From positions 124,001 through 188,000 of the forward strand of contig NZ_JBFRFB010000006.1 of the NCBI RefSeq assembly GCF_052114605.1: a DNA stretch of 64,000 nucleotides. The letters are read 5' to 3'. The translations under genes were made by a program, and so were the position numbers. Of this stretch, positions 50,356-58,369 are shown in pieces. Origin of the DNA: Microvirga sp052114605 (lineage in GTDB: Bacteria; Pseudomonadota; Alphaproteobacteria; Rhizobiales; Beijerinckiaceae). Each line of letters begins with the position of its first letter. Positions within the stretch are counted from its first letter, which is position 1. The notes under the pieces are model-generated. The model had not been told where the DNA came from and ran no database searches. It worked only from the letters and a program-made list of their open reading frames with translations.

Positions 50356-51135
50356 TCAAGTCACGGACGAGATCTGTCCGCCATCCACGCGCAGGATCGA
50401 GCCCGTCATGAACGAGGCCTTCTCGCTGGCCAGGAACACGGCTGCCGCCGCGAACTCCTCGATCTCGCCGTAGCGGCCCGCCGGAATGCCCGCACGGGCG
50501 GCCGTGGCCACATCCTCGACGGAGCGGCCGGTGCGCTCGGCATTGACCGTATCGAGTTGCTTGAGGCGATCCGTGGCGATGCGGCCGGGCGCAATGGCAT
50601 TCACCGTCACGCCGGAAGGCGCAACTTCGCTCGACAGCGTTTTGGCCCAACCCACAAGGGCTGGGCGGATCGCATTGGAGATCGCAAGGTTCGGAATCGG
50701 CTGGATCACGCCGGAGGAGATTACCGAGATGATGCGGCCGAACTTGCGCTCAATCATGCCGGGCAGCAGTAGATCCGTGATGCGCACGAGGTTGACGAAC
50801 ATCGCATCGAAAGACTGGCGCCATTGATCGGAGGAGACGCCCTGAGCCTTACCGGGCGGCGGGCCGCCGCTGTTGAGCACGAGAATATCCACGCCGCCAA
50901 GCGCGGCCGTGACATCTTTGGCGAGAGCATCGACCTGCTCCACCTTGCCCGTGTCGCAGATGAAGGGCAGCACGTCCCGCCCGATCTTGTCGGCGGCGGC
51001 TTTCGAGCCCTCCATGGTGCGGCTCGCAATCGCCACCCGCGCGCCCTCTTCCGCCAAGCCCTGGGCGATGCCGAAGCCCAGTCCCTTGCTTGCGCCCAGC
51101 ACCAGTGCGCGCCTGCCCTTCAATCCCGTTTCCAT
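50356..51135 (-). CDS. Short-chain dehydrogenase/reductase with atypical active site
   Basis: A 259-residue SDR-fold protein, FabG-like. The cofactor loop RRALVLGASKGLGFGIAQGL and LVLNSGGPPPG (in place of NNAG) are clear. Where classical members have YxxxK, this one has SNAIR (in IPNLAISNAIRPALVGWAK), so both the catalytic Tyr and Lys are replaced. A subgroup of 3-oxoacyl-ACP reductase-like proteins with this change exists, of unknown activity. The C-terminal ASFMTGSILRVDGGQ is normal. The gene stands alone, convergent with chrA. Confidence 0.88.
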   Translation of the reverse strand: METGLKGRRALVLGASKGLGFGIAQGLAEEGARVAIASRTMEGSKAAADKIGRDVLPFICDTGKVEQVDALAKDVTAALGGVDILVLNSGGPPPGKAQGVSSDQWRQSFDAMFVNLVRITDLLLPGMIERKFGRIISVISSGVIQPIPNLAISNAIRPALVGWAKTLSSEVAPSGVTVNAIAPGRIATDRLKQLDTVNAERTGRSVEDVATAARAGIPAGRYGEIEEFAAAAVFLASEKASFMTGSILRVDGGQISSVT

Positions 51136-51240
51136 GCCTCAAGGCTCCCCGTTTTCGAATGAGTCACCCATCCCTATCCGCATTGGCCCGAGGGCTCAAC
51201 CTTGGCTTTTGGATGATCCGTACGGCGGGCCCCAACAGCA

Positions 51241-51266
51241 AACTGCCCGGACGAGGCCGGGCAGTT
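51241..51266. terminator. Strong hairpin after the 55-residue gene
   Basis: AACTGCCCGG (51241-51250) pairs perfectly with CCGGGCAGTT (51257-51266) around a 6-nt loop. On the minus strand it lies 28 nt after the stop of the small gene and is followed by TTTGCTGTT. Confidence 0.7.
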
Positions 51267-51294
51267 GCAAAGCTTGATCGCGATGAGGGGACAG

Positions 51295-51462
51295 TCAGTG
51301 CCACCCACCCTTCTTGCCGCCACCGTCCTGCTTGTTCACGGTAGCCCAGGCACGACGCTCAGCCTCCTTCTCGGAGACGCCGCGGTTCTCGTAACCTTCC
51401 TCGATATGCTCGGCCTTACGCTTCTGCTTGTCCGTGTAATTGGACTTGTCGCCACGTGACAT
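51295..51462 (-). CDS. Small basic conserved protein (55 aa)
   Basis: A 55-residue, highly charged protein: MSRGDKSNYTDKQKRKAEH, then GYENRGVSEKEAERRAWATV and a Gly/Lys tail (GGGKKGGWH). Similar small proteins are common in alphaproteobacteria, often carrying the unsupported label 'plasmid stabilization protein'; the function is unknown. No membrane helix or signal peptide. GGAGAG 8 nt before the ATG at 51462 supports this start over the open frame to 51648. A candidate stress-type promoter lies upstream. Confidence 0.8.
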   Translation of the reverse strand: MSRGDKSNYTDKQKRKAEHIEEGYENRGVSEKEAERRAWATVNKQDGGGKKGGWH

Positions 51463-51534
51463 AGTTTCTCTCCATCGTTCGACTGACGAAGCTTGGCCGC
51501 CCCGCGAGGGACTGAACCATTGCTGCATCGTTTC

Positions 51535-51559
51535 AACCCATCGCTGGAAAGAGGATTCC
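51535..51559 (-). promoter_or_regulatory. Weak EcfG-type promoter candidate before the 55-aa gene
   Basis: On the minus strand: GGAAT (51559-51555), 16-nt spacer, GGTT (51538-51535), about 73 nt before the start codon. One base differs from GGAAC and one from CGTT, so taken alone it is weak. Confidence 0.3.
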
Positions 51560-51571
51560 TGCCTGCGCTCG

Positions 51572-54358
51572 TCAGCCGCTGTTGCGAAGACCCGCAGCGA
51601 TGCCGTTGATGGAAAGGTGGATGCCCTGCACGACCTGTTCGTCCGCATCGCCCGAACGGTGACGCTTCAAGAGCTCGATCTGCAGATGGTTCAGCGGATC
51701 GAGATAAGGGAAGCGGTTGCGGATGGAGCGCGCCAGAAGCGGGTTCTTGTCGAGAAGCGCTTGCTGTCCGGTGATGGCAAGCAGCGTCCCGATCGAATCC
51801 TCCCATTCACGGCGAAGACGCGGGAAGATCGCCTCACGCAGGGCCTCATCCTCGACGAGCTTGGAATAGCGCGATGCAATGGCGATGTTGCTCTTGGCGA
51901 GCACCATGTCCATGTTCGACAGCAGGGCCTCGAAGAAAGGCCACTCGCGATACATTTCCTGAAGAAGCTTCAGGCCTGTATCCGCGTGCTTCTCGAGAAA
52001 TTCGTCGATCGCGGAACCGAAGCCATACCAGCCCGGCAGCATGAGGCGGCATTGCGCCCAGCCGAACACCCACGGAATCGCACGCAGATCCTCGATCTTG
52101 CGCGAATTCGTGCGCGATGCGGGGCGGCTGCCTATATTGAGGTTGGCGATCTCGCCGATGACGGTGGATTCCCAGAAATAGCGCTCGAAGCCCTCGGTCT
52201 CATAGACGAGCGCGCGATAGGCCTTGTAGGCGCTGTCCGACAGTTCCTCCATGGCTTGCAGATACTCGGCGCGCGGCGCGGGTTGCCCTGAATGAAGAAG
52301 AGACGCTTCCAGCGTCGCCGCCGCGAGAATTTCGAGATTGCGCCGGCCGAGATCCGGGTTCGAATATTTTCCGGCGATGACTTCGCCCTGCTCCGTGATA
52401 CGGATCGCGCCCTGCACCGCACCGCCGGGCTGTGCGAGAATGGCCTGATAGCTCGGCCCGCCGCCACGGCCGACGGAGCCGCCGCGACCATGGAAAAGAC
52501 GGAGACCAACGCCGTGGCGCTTGAACACGTCGATGAGATCGATCTCGGCCTTGTAAAGCTCCCACCCGGAGGTGAGGAAGCCGCCGTCCTTGTTGCTGTC
52601 CGAATAGCCGAGCATCACCTCCTGCGCCTGATCGCGGCTGCGCAGCAGGCGCATGTAATCGGGCAGCGAGAAGAGGTTGTCCATCACGCCGCTGCAATTG
52701 CGCAGATCCGCAATGGTCTCGAACAGCGGAATGATGTTGACCGCCATCTCGCCTTCGCGCGAGCGCAGCAGGCCTGCTTCCTTCAGCAGCAACGCGACTT
52801 CGAGAATGTCGGATGGATCGCTCGCTTTCGAGATCACATAATTGGGCACGCTGGCACGTCCATACAGGCGGTGCGCCTTGGCGGCCTCGTGAGCGATGGC
52901 GAGCTCGGATGTGGTCTCGGCTGAGTATTCGAGGTAGGGCGAGGTGAGAAGCCTCGGTGTCCGCAGCTCTTCCAGCAGGAGAGCGACCCGCTTTTTCTCC
53001 TCCAGCGTCTCATAAGCCGTCCCGGGAACTGCCTTCTCGAACAGCTCCGCGACGACCCGCTGATGCACATCGGAATTCTGGCGCAGGTCGATGCTGGCGA
53101 GATGGAAGCCGAAGACGTCGACCGCGCGGCGCAAGCGGCGCAGGCGGCCTCGTGCGAGCGATCCCGATCCATTGGAGACCAGCGAGCGATGCAGAATCGC
53201 GAGATCGCCCTCGAACTCCTCTACACTGGCATAAGCCGGCGCTTCGCCCACCGCGTGGCGCGCCACGTCGCTGTGACCCAAAGCCTGCGCGGTGGCTGCC
53301 AGGCGCGCATACATTCCGGTGATTGCGCGGCGATAAGGCTCGTCCTGCCGGTGCGGCGACGGATCAGGCGAGATCTTCGCCAGCTCCGTCACCTGCTCGG
53401 AGACATTCACGTAGCGCCCATCGAGCGACAGTTCCGCGCCGAGGCAATGCAGCTCCTCCAGATAGGAGCCGAGCGCGTGCCGGCTTTGCAGCAGCAAAGC
53501 CTGCCGCAGGGCATCCGCAGTCACGAAAGGATTGCCGTCGCGGTCTCCGCCAATCCAGCTTCCCATGCGCAGGAAGGACGGCAGTTCCACGTTCTCCCAT
53601 TTCGGGTCCATGGCGCAGAGCTGATCCTCGATGGAGGCATAGACGCGCGGCAACTCCTTGAAGAAGGTATAGTCGTAATAGGACAGGCCGTTCACGACCT
53701 CGTCGATCACCTTCAGCCGGTTGCGGCGCAGGATGCTCGTCTGCCAGAGGGTCAGGATCGCGCGGCGTAAGGACTCCTCGCTCGCGCCTGTCTCTTCAGG
53801 CGTCAATTCATTCCGGTCTCGCTGCGCCAGGATTTGTGAGATCTCCATCTCGCGGTCGATGGTGCTCTTGCGGCGCACTTCGGTCGGATGCGCGGTCAGC
53901 ACCGGACAGACGAGCGCCGATGCGAAAAAGGCCTGAAGGGCCGTTTGGCTGATCCCGGCCTCCTGCGCCAGTTTGAGCGCCCTGGCGACAGTGCCTTCGC
54001 GTGGAGCGGGCGCCGCCATCGCATGCGCGCCTGCCATGGCATGGGCGCGGGAGCGGCGGACGTGATGCTGATCCTCCGCGATGTTGGCGAGATGCGAGAA
54101 ATACGTATAGGCTCGGATAATCTGGTTGGTGCCGCCACGAGACAGGGAGTTCAGGATCGTCTCAAGATCCCGACGGGCATCCTCGTCCTCATCGCGGTGG
54201 AAGCGGATCGAGGTCTGGCGGATGCGCTCGACAACCTCGAAGACCGCATCGCCCTCCTGCTCGCGGATCGTGTCGCCGAGGAGCCGCCCGAGCAATCGGA
54301 TATCATCGCGAAGCGGAAAATCCTTTTCAGGCGTCACATCGGGATTGATCAGGGACAC
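51572..54358 (-). CDS. ppc: Phosphoenolpyruvate carboxylase
   Basis: A 928-residue PEP carboxylase that adds bicarbonate to PEP, giving oxaloacetate to refill the TCA cycle. The catalytic His lies in VLTAHPTEVRRK, further active-site stretches are GSWIGGDRDGNPFVT, GYSDSNKDGGF and FHGRGGSVGRGGGP, and the C-terminus ends in RNSG (canonical NTG with a conservative change). Length is normal. It follows the Hsp70-like gene by 91 nt on the same strand. Confidence 0.96.
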   Translation of the reverse strand: MSLINPDVTPEKDFPLRDDIRLLGRLLGDTIREQEGDAVFEVVERIRQTSIRFHRDEDEDARRDLETILNSLSRGGTNQIIRAYTYFSHLANIAEDQHHVRRSRAHAMAGAHAMAAPAPREGTVARALKLAQEAGISQTALQAFFASALVCPVLTAHPTEVRRKSTIDREMEISQILAQRDRNELTPEETGASEESLRRAILTLWQTSILRRNRLKVIDEVVNGLSYYDYTFFKELPRVYASIEDQLCAMDPKWENVELPSFLRMGSWIGGDRDGNPFVTADALRQALLLQSRHALGSYLEELHCLGAELSLDGRYVNVSEQVTELAKISPDPSPHRQDEPYRRAITGMYARLAATAQALGHSDVARHAVGEAPAYASVEEFEGDLAILHRSLVSNGSGSLARGRLRRLRRAVDVFGFHLASIDLRQNSDVHQRVVAELFEKAVPGTAYETLEEKKRVALLLEELRTPRLLTSPYLEYSAETTSELAIAHEAAKAHRLYGRASVPNYVISKASDPSDILEVALLLKEAGLLRSREGEMAVNIIPLFETIADLRNCSGVMDNLFSLPDYMRLLRSRDQAQEVMLGYSDSNKDGGFLTSGWELYKAEIDLIDVFKRHGVGLRLFHGRGGSVGRGGGPSYQAILAQPGGAVQGAIRITEQGEVIAGKYSNPDLGRRNLEILAAATLEASLLHSGQPAPRAEYLQAMEELSDSAYKAYRALVYETEGFERYFWESTVIGEIANLNIGSRPASRTNSRKIEDLRAIPWVFGWAQCRLMLPGWYGFGSAIDEFLEKHADTGLKLLQEMYREWPFFEALLSNMDMVLAKSNIAIASRYSKLVEDEALREAIFPRLRREWEDSIGTLLAITGQQALLDKNPLLARSIRNRFPYLDPLNHLQIELLKRHRSGDADEQVVQGIHLSINGIAAGLRNSG

Positions 54359-54449
54359 GTTTTGGGCTCCGCTTCAGGCGTTCATGCTGCACCTGCGAAG
54401 TAAAGCGCATATTTCCCCATCTGCAAGCGTAATTTAATGCGCCAAAGGC

Positions 54450-55763
54450 CTAGCTTGTGTGAATAGCCCAGCGCCCCGGGTCTTCGGTCTGGCCGATCAG
54501 CGCCAATCCATAGGCGATCGATTCGAACTGGTCACCCGAGGCCAGACGCTCTTCCCCGAAGCGCTCTACGAAGAGATTGCGGATGGCAGGCACGAAGGAG
54601 GTGCCGCCGGTGAGGAAGACCTTGTCGATGCCGCCCGGCTTCACGCCGGCATTGGCCAGCGCCTCATCGACGGTCTGCGCGATCCGGTTCACGTCCTCCG
54701 CGATCCAACTCTCGAAATCCGCACGTGCGATGCGCGCCTTGATATCGACGCCCTCGCCATGGAAATGGAAGTCTGTCTCATCCTGGCTCGATAGCGCCAC
54801 CTTCGTGGCGGAAACGGCGCGGTAGAGCGCGAAGCCGAGATCGTACTCGATGATGTCGATGAATTTCTCCAGCGGCTCAGGCTCCAGCGCCACGCGAGCC
54901 AGCTCGCGCAGCTCCTTCAGATCCCCGCTGCCCTTCATCATCGCCAGCTGATTCCAGCGCGCAAAATTGGCGTAGTAGTGGTTGGGAATCGCGAGGATCT
55001 TGCCCATGGAGCGATAGGAGCCGCCCTTGCCTAGACGCGGCGAGACCACACGGTCGACGATGCGGTAATCGAAGGCATCGCCCGCGATGCCGATACCGGA
55101 ATGACCCAAGGGCTCAGCCCGCAGCACGCCGCTTCTGCGCGAAAAGCGCATGACGGAGAAGTCGCTCGTGCCGCCGCCGAAATCCGCGACGAGAACCGTG
55201 GAATCGTGTTCGAGCTGGCGCGCATAGAAAAAGGCCGCGCCGACGGGCTCATAGACATAACGCGCGTGATCGGCCCCGAGCTTACCAAACGCCGCGCGGT
55301 AGCGCTGCATCGCCAGGTCGTCATCGGGCTTGAAGCCCGCGAACTGCACCGGGCGGCCGATCACGACATTGCGCACACCCCAATCGAGCCGCGTTCCGCC
55401 ATGGCGCGCAAGGGTGCGCAGGAAGGTGCTCAGCAGATCCTCGAAGCGGTAGCGCTCCCGGAAGATGCGGGTCTCCTGGAATGTCGCGCTGCCCGCGAAA
55501 GTCTTGAAGGATTGAATGAAGCGGTGGGCGTGCAGCCCCTCCAGGAACTGCTCGATGGCCCAGGGCCCACCCTCCACTTCGGTGCGCAAGCCGTTGCCGT
55601 GGCGCTCATCCCAGAAGCACAGGGCCGTCACATAGACCTTGAGGGCGTTCTCCCCGTGTTCAAAGGTCAGCGCCTCCACGTTCCCGCGCGAATCGGCAAT
55701 CGCCACCACAGTGTTGCTGGTGCCGAAATCGATGCCGATGGACAGATCGTTGGGGGCGGACAT
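54450..55763 (-). CDS. Hsp70-family ATPase (YegD-like)
   Basis: A 437-residue protein with the actin-like ATPase fold of Hsp70 but no substrate-binding domain, like E. coli YegD. Phosphate loops are IGIDFGTSNTVVAIAD (10-25) and VLVADFGGGTSDFSVMRF, with VFLTGGTSFVPAIR as the adenosine-binding motif and RYVYEPVGAAFFYAR. Chaperone activity has not been established for the group. It is transcribed with a 91-nt gap towards ppc and divergently from tex. Confidence 0.9.
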   Translation of the reverse strand: MSAPNDLSIGIDFGTSNTVVAIADSRGNVEALTFEHGENALKVYVTALCFWDERHGNGLRTEVEGGPWAIEQFLEGLHAHRFIQSFKTFAGSATFQETRIFRERYRFEDLLSTFLRTLARHGGTRLDWGVRNVVIGRPVQFAGFKPDDDLAMQRYRAAFGKLGADHARYVYEPVGAAFFYARQLEHDSTVLVADFGGGTSDFSVMRFSRRSGVLRAEPLGHSGIGIAGDAFDYRIVDRVVSPRLGKGGSYRSMGKILAIPNHYYANFARWNQLAMMKGSGDLKELRELARVALEPEPLEKFIDIIEYDLGFALYRAVSATKVALSSQDETDFHFHGEGVDIKARIARADFESWIAEDVNRIAQTVDEALANAGVKPGGIDKVFLTGGTSFVPAIRNLFVERFGEERLASGDQFESIAYGLALIGQTEDPGRWAIHTS

Positions 55764-55964
55764 GGCGGGCCTTGAGAATCTGGGGGCGAAGGGCCGGACG
55801 GTCTATACGCCAAGTCGCGACACGCCAAGCGTTTTCTCAGAAAACCGGCAAGCCGCCTCCCTCTAGGTCAACCTGCACTGCGACCCCGAAGCTGGGGACA
55901 GGCCGTTGACCCAGGGCCGCCCGGCACCGTAGAAGCCGCGCCTTAGCTTTACTCGGAGACTTCC

Positions 55965-58301
55965 ATGCTTTCCATTGGCCAGCGCATCGCAAGCGAACTG
56001 AATGTCCAGGAATGGCAGGTCAAGGCGGCCGTCGACCTGCTCGACGGCGGCTCGACCGTGCCGTTCATCGCGCGCTACCGCAAGGAAGTCACCGGCACCC
56101 TGGACGATACGCAGCTGCGCACCCTGGACGAGCGCCTGCGCTACCTGCGCGAGATGGAGGACCGCCGGAAATCCATTCTCGACAGCATTCGCGAGCAGGG
56201 AAAGCTCACCGACGAACTGGCGCTCCAGATCAACAACGCCGATACTAAAGCGCGGCTAGAGGACCTCTATCTGCCCTATAAGCCCAAGCGGCGCACCAAG
56301 GCGCAGATCGCCAAGGAAGCCGGCCTTGAGCCTCTCGCTGACCTCATACTCACCGAGCCTCAGCGCGATCCGAAGGCGGAAGCCGTCGCTTTCGTGAATG
56401 CCGAGAAGGAAGTGGCGACGCCGGAAGCAGCGCTCGAAGGCGCACGCTCCATTCTCGTGGAGCGGTTCGCGGAGAACGCTGAGCTGCTGGGCGCCTTGCG
56501 CGACATCTACTGGGAGCGCGGCAGCATCACCTCGAAGGTGCGTGACGGCAAGAAGACCGATGGCGCGAAATTCGCCGATTATTTCGACTTCGCCGAGCCG
56601 CTGCCGAAGCTGCCCTCGCATCGTATCCTCGCGCTGTTTCGCGGCGAGAAGGAAGAGATCCTCGACCTTCGCATGGAAGAGGACAAGGATGCCGCCGAGC
56701 CCGGCTATGTGAGCCGCTACGAAGGCCGCACCGCCCTCGCCTTCGGCATCACCGACAAGGGCCGCCCGGGTGACAAATGGCTGCTCGACACGGTGCGCTG
56801 GGCGTGGCGCACGAAGCTGCGCTTCTCCATCGAGCTCGATATGAAGATGAAGCTGTGGCAGCTTGCCGAGGACGAGGGGGTGAAGGTCTTTGCCGGCAAC
56901 CTGCGCGATCTTCTGCTCGCGGCGCCCGCAGGCACGCGCCCAACGCTCGGCCTCGATCCCGGCTTTCGCACCGGCGTAAAGGTCGCCGTGGTGGATGCCA
57001 CCGGCAAGGTGGTGGGGACCGACACGATCTACCCGCATGAGCCGAAGCGGCAATGGGATGAATCGATTGCAACGCTCGCACGGCTCTGCCGCGTGCACAA
57101 AGTCGAGCTCATCGCCATCGGCAACGGCACCGCCTCACGCGAGACCGACAAGCTCGCAGGAGAATTGGTGACCAAGCATCCGGATCTGAAGCTCACCAAG
57201 ATCATGGTGTCGGAAGCAGGCGCATCGGTCTATTCGGCCTCCGCTTTCGCGAGCCAGGAATTGCCGGATCTCGACGTCTCCATCCGCGGTGCGGTTTCGA
57301 TTGCGCGGCGCTTGCAGGACCCGCTGGCGGAACTCGTGAAGATCGATCCGAAATCCATCGGCGTCGGCCAGTACCAGCACGATCTTGCCGAGCACAAGCT
57401 CTCGCGCTCCCTCGATGCGGTAGTGGAGGATTGCGTGAACGCGGTCGGCGTCGATCTCAACACGGCCTCCGCGCCGCTTTTGTCACGCGTGTCCGGCCTG
57501 GGTGAATGGGTAGCGAAGAACATCGTCGAGCATCGCAATGCCAAGGGGCCGTTCAGGACCCGCAAAGCCTTGAGCGATGTCTCGGGCCTTGGCCCCAAGA
57601 CCTTCGAGCAGGCGGCGGGCTTCCTGCGAATCCCGAACGGCGACGATCCGCTCGATGCCTCCGGCGTGCACCCGGAAGCCTACCCGGTCGTGCGCCGCAT
57701 TCTCGAAGCGACCAAGAGCGACATCAAGGTCGTGATCGGCAATGGCGCGGTGCTGAAGAAGCTCAATCCCCAAAGCTTCACGGACGAGAAATTCGGCGTG
57801 CCGACCGTCAAGGACATCCTGAGCGAGCTGGAAAAGCCCGGCCGCGATCCGCGTCCTGAATTCAAGACCGCCACCTTCATGGACGGCGTGGAAAAGATCA
57901 GCGACCTGAAGCCGGGCATGATGCTGGAAGGCGTGGTGACTAATGTCGCTGCCTTCGGCGCCTTCGTCGATGTCGGTGTCCACCAGGACGGCCTCGTGCA
58001 CATCTCCGCGCTCTCGAACACCTTCGTGAAGGATCCGCGCGACGTGGTGAAGCCCGGCGATATCGTGAAGGTGAAGGTGCTGGAAGTAGACATTCCCCGC
58101 AAACGCATTGCGCTTACCATGCGCATGAGCGATTCCGCAGAGCCGCGCTCCGGCGACAACCGCAATGTCTCGCAGAAGTCGCGTCAGCAGATGAGCAGCA
58201 AGCCTGCGGCAGCACCTGCGGCGTCCGGCGCTCTCGCCGATGCGCTGCGCCGTGCCGGTCTCTCGGATGCCCCGGGTAGCGGTAAGAAAAGCCGCCGCTG
58301 A
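55965..58301 (+). CDS. tex: Tex-family S1 RNA-binding protein
   Basis: A 778-residue transcription accessory protein, related to eukaryotic Spt6. The N-terminal helical domain (VPFIARYRKEVTG), the YqgF-like RNase H fold (TLGLDPGFRTGVKVAVVDATG), the helix-hairpin-helix region (SGLGEWVAKNIVEHRN, SGLGPKTFEQAAGFLRI) and the C-terminal S1 domain (about 650-720, GVVTNVAAFGAFVDVGVHQDG) are all in order. It binds nucleic acid and is broadly required for stress fitness. A disordered basic tail follows. A good terminator follows the stop. Confidence 0.96.
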   Translation: MLSIGQRIASELNVQEWQVKAAVDLLDGGSTVPFIARYRKEVTGTLDDTQLRTLDERLRYLREMEDRRKSILDSIREQGKLTDELALQINNADTKARLEDLYLPYKPKRRTKAQIAKEAGLEPLADLILTEPQRDPKAEAVAFVNAEKEVATPEAALEGARSILVERFAENAELLGALRDIYWERGSITSKVRDGKKTDGAKFADYFDFAEPLPKLPSHRILALFRGEKEEILDLRMEEDKDAAEPGYVSRYEGRTALAFGITDKGRPGDKWLLDTVRWAWRTKLRFSIELDMKMKLWQLAEDEGVKVFAGNLRDLLLAAPAGTRPTLGLDPGFRTGVKVAVVDATGKVVGTDTIYPHEPKRQWDESIATLARLCRVHKVELIAIGNGTASRETDKLAGELVTKHPDLKLTKIMVSEAGASVYSASAFASQELPDLDVSIRGAVSIARRLQDPLAELVKIDPKSIGVGQYQHDLAEHKLSRSLDAVVEDCVNAVGVDLNTASAPLLSRVSGLGEWVAKNIVEHRNAKGPFRTRKALSDVSGLGPKTFEQAAGFLRIPNGDDPLDASGVHPEAYPVVRRILEATKSDIKVVIGNGAVLKKLNPQSFTDEKFGVPTVKDILSELEKPGRDPRPEFKTATFMDGVEKISDLKPGMMLEGVVTNVAAFGAFVDVGVHQDGLVHISALSNTFVKDPRDVVKPGDIVKVKVLEVDIPRKRIALTMRMSDSAEPRSGDNRNVSQKSRQQMSSKPAAAPAASGALADALRRAGLSDAPGSGKKSRR

Positions 58302-58317
58302 TCGACGATCAGAAAAG

Positions 58318-58346
58318 CCCGCTCTCACTGTGAAGAGCGGGTTTTT
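58318..58346 (+). terminator. Rho-independent terminator after tex
   Basis: CCCGCTCT (58318-58325) pairs with AGAGCGGG (58334-58341) around an 8-nt loop, preceded by AAAAG and followed by TTTTT. It lies between tex and the convergent histidine kinase gene and may serve both. Confidence 0.85.
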
Positions 58347-58369
58347 CAATGTCGACACATGAAACCTGT

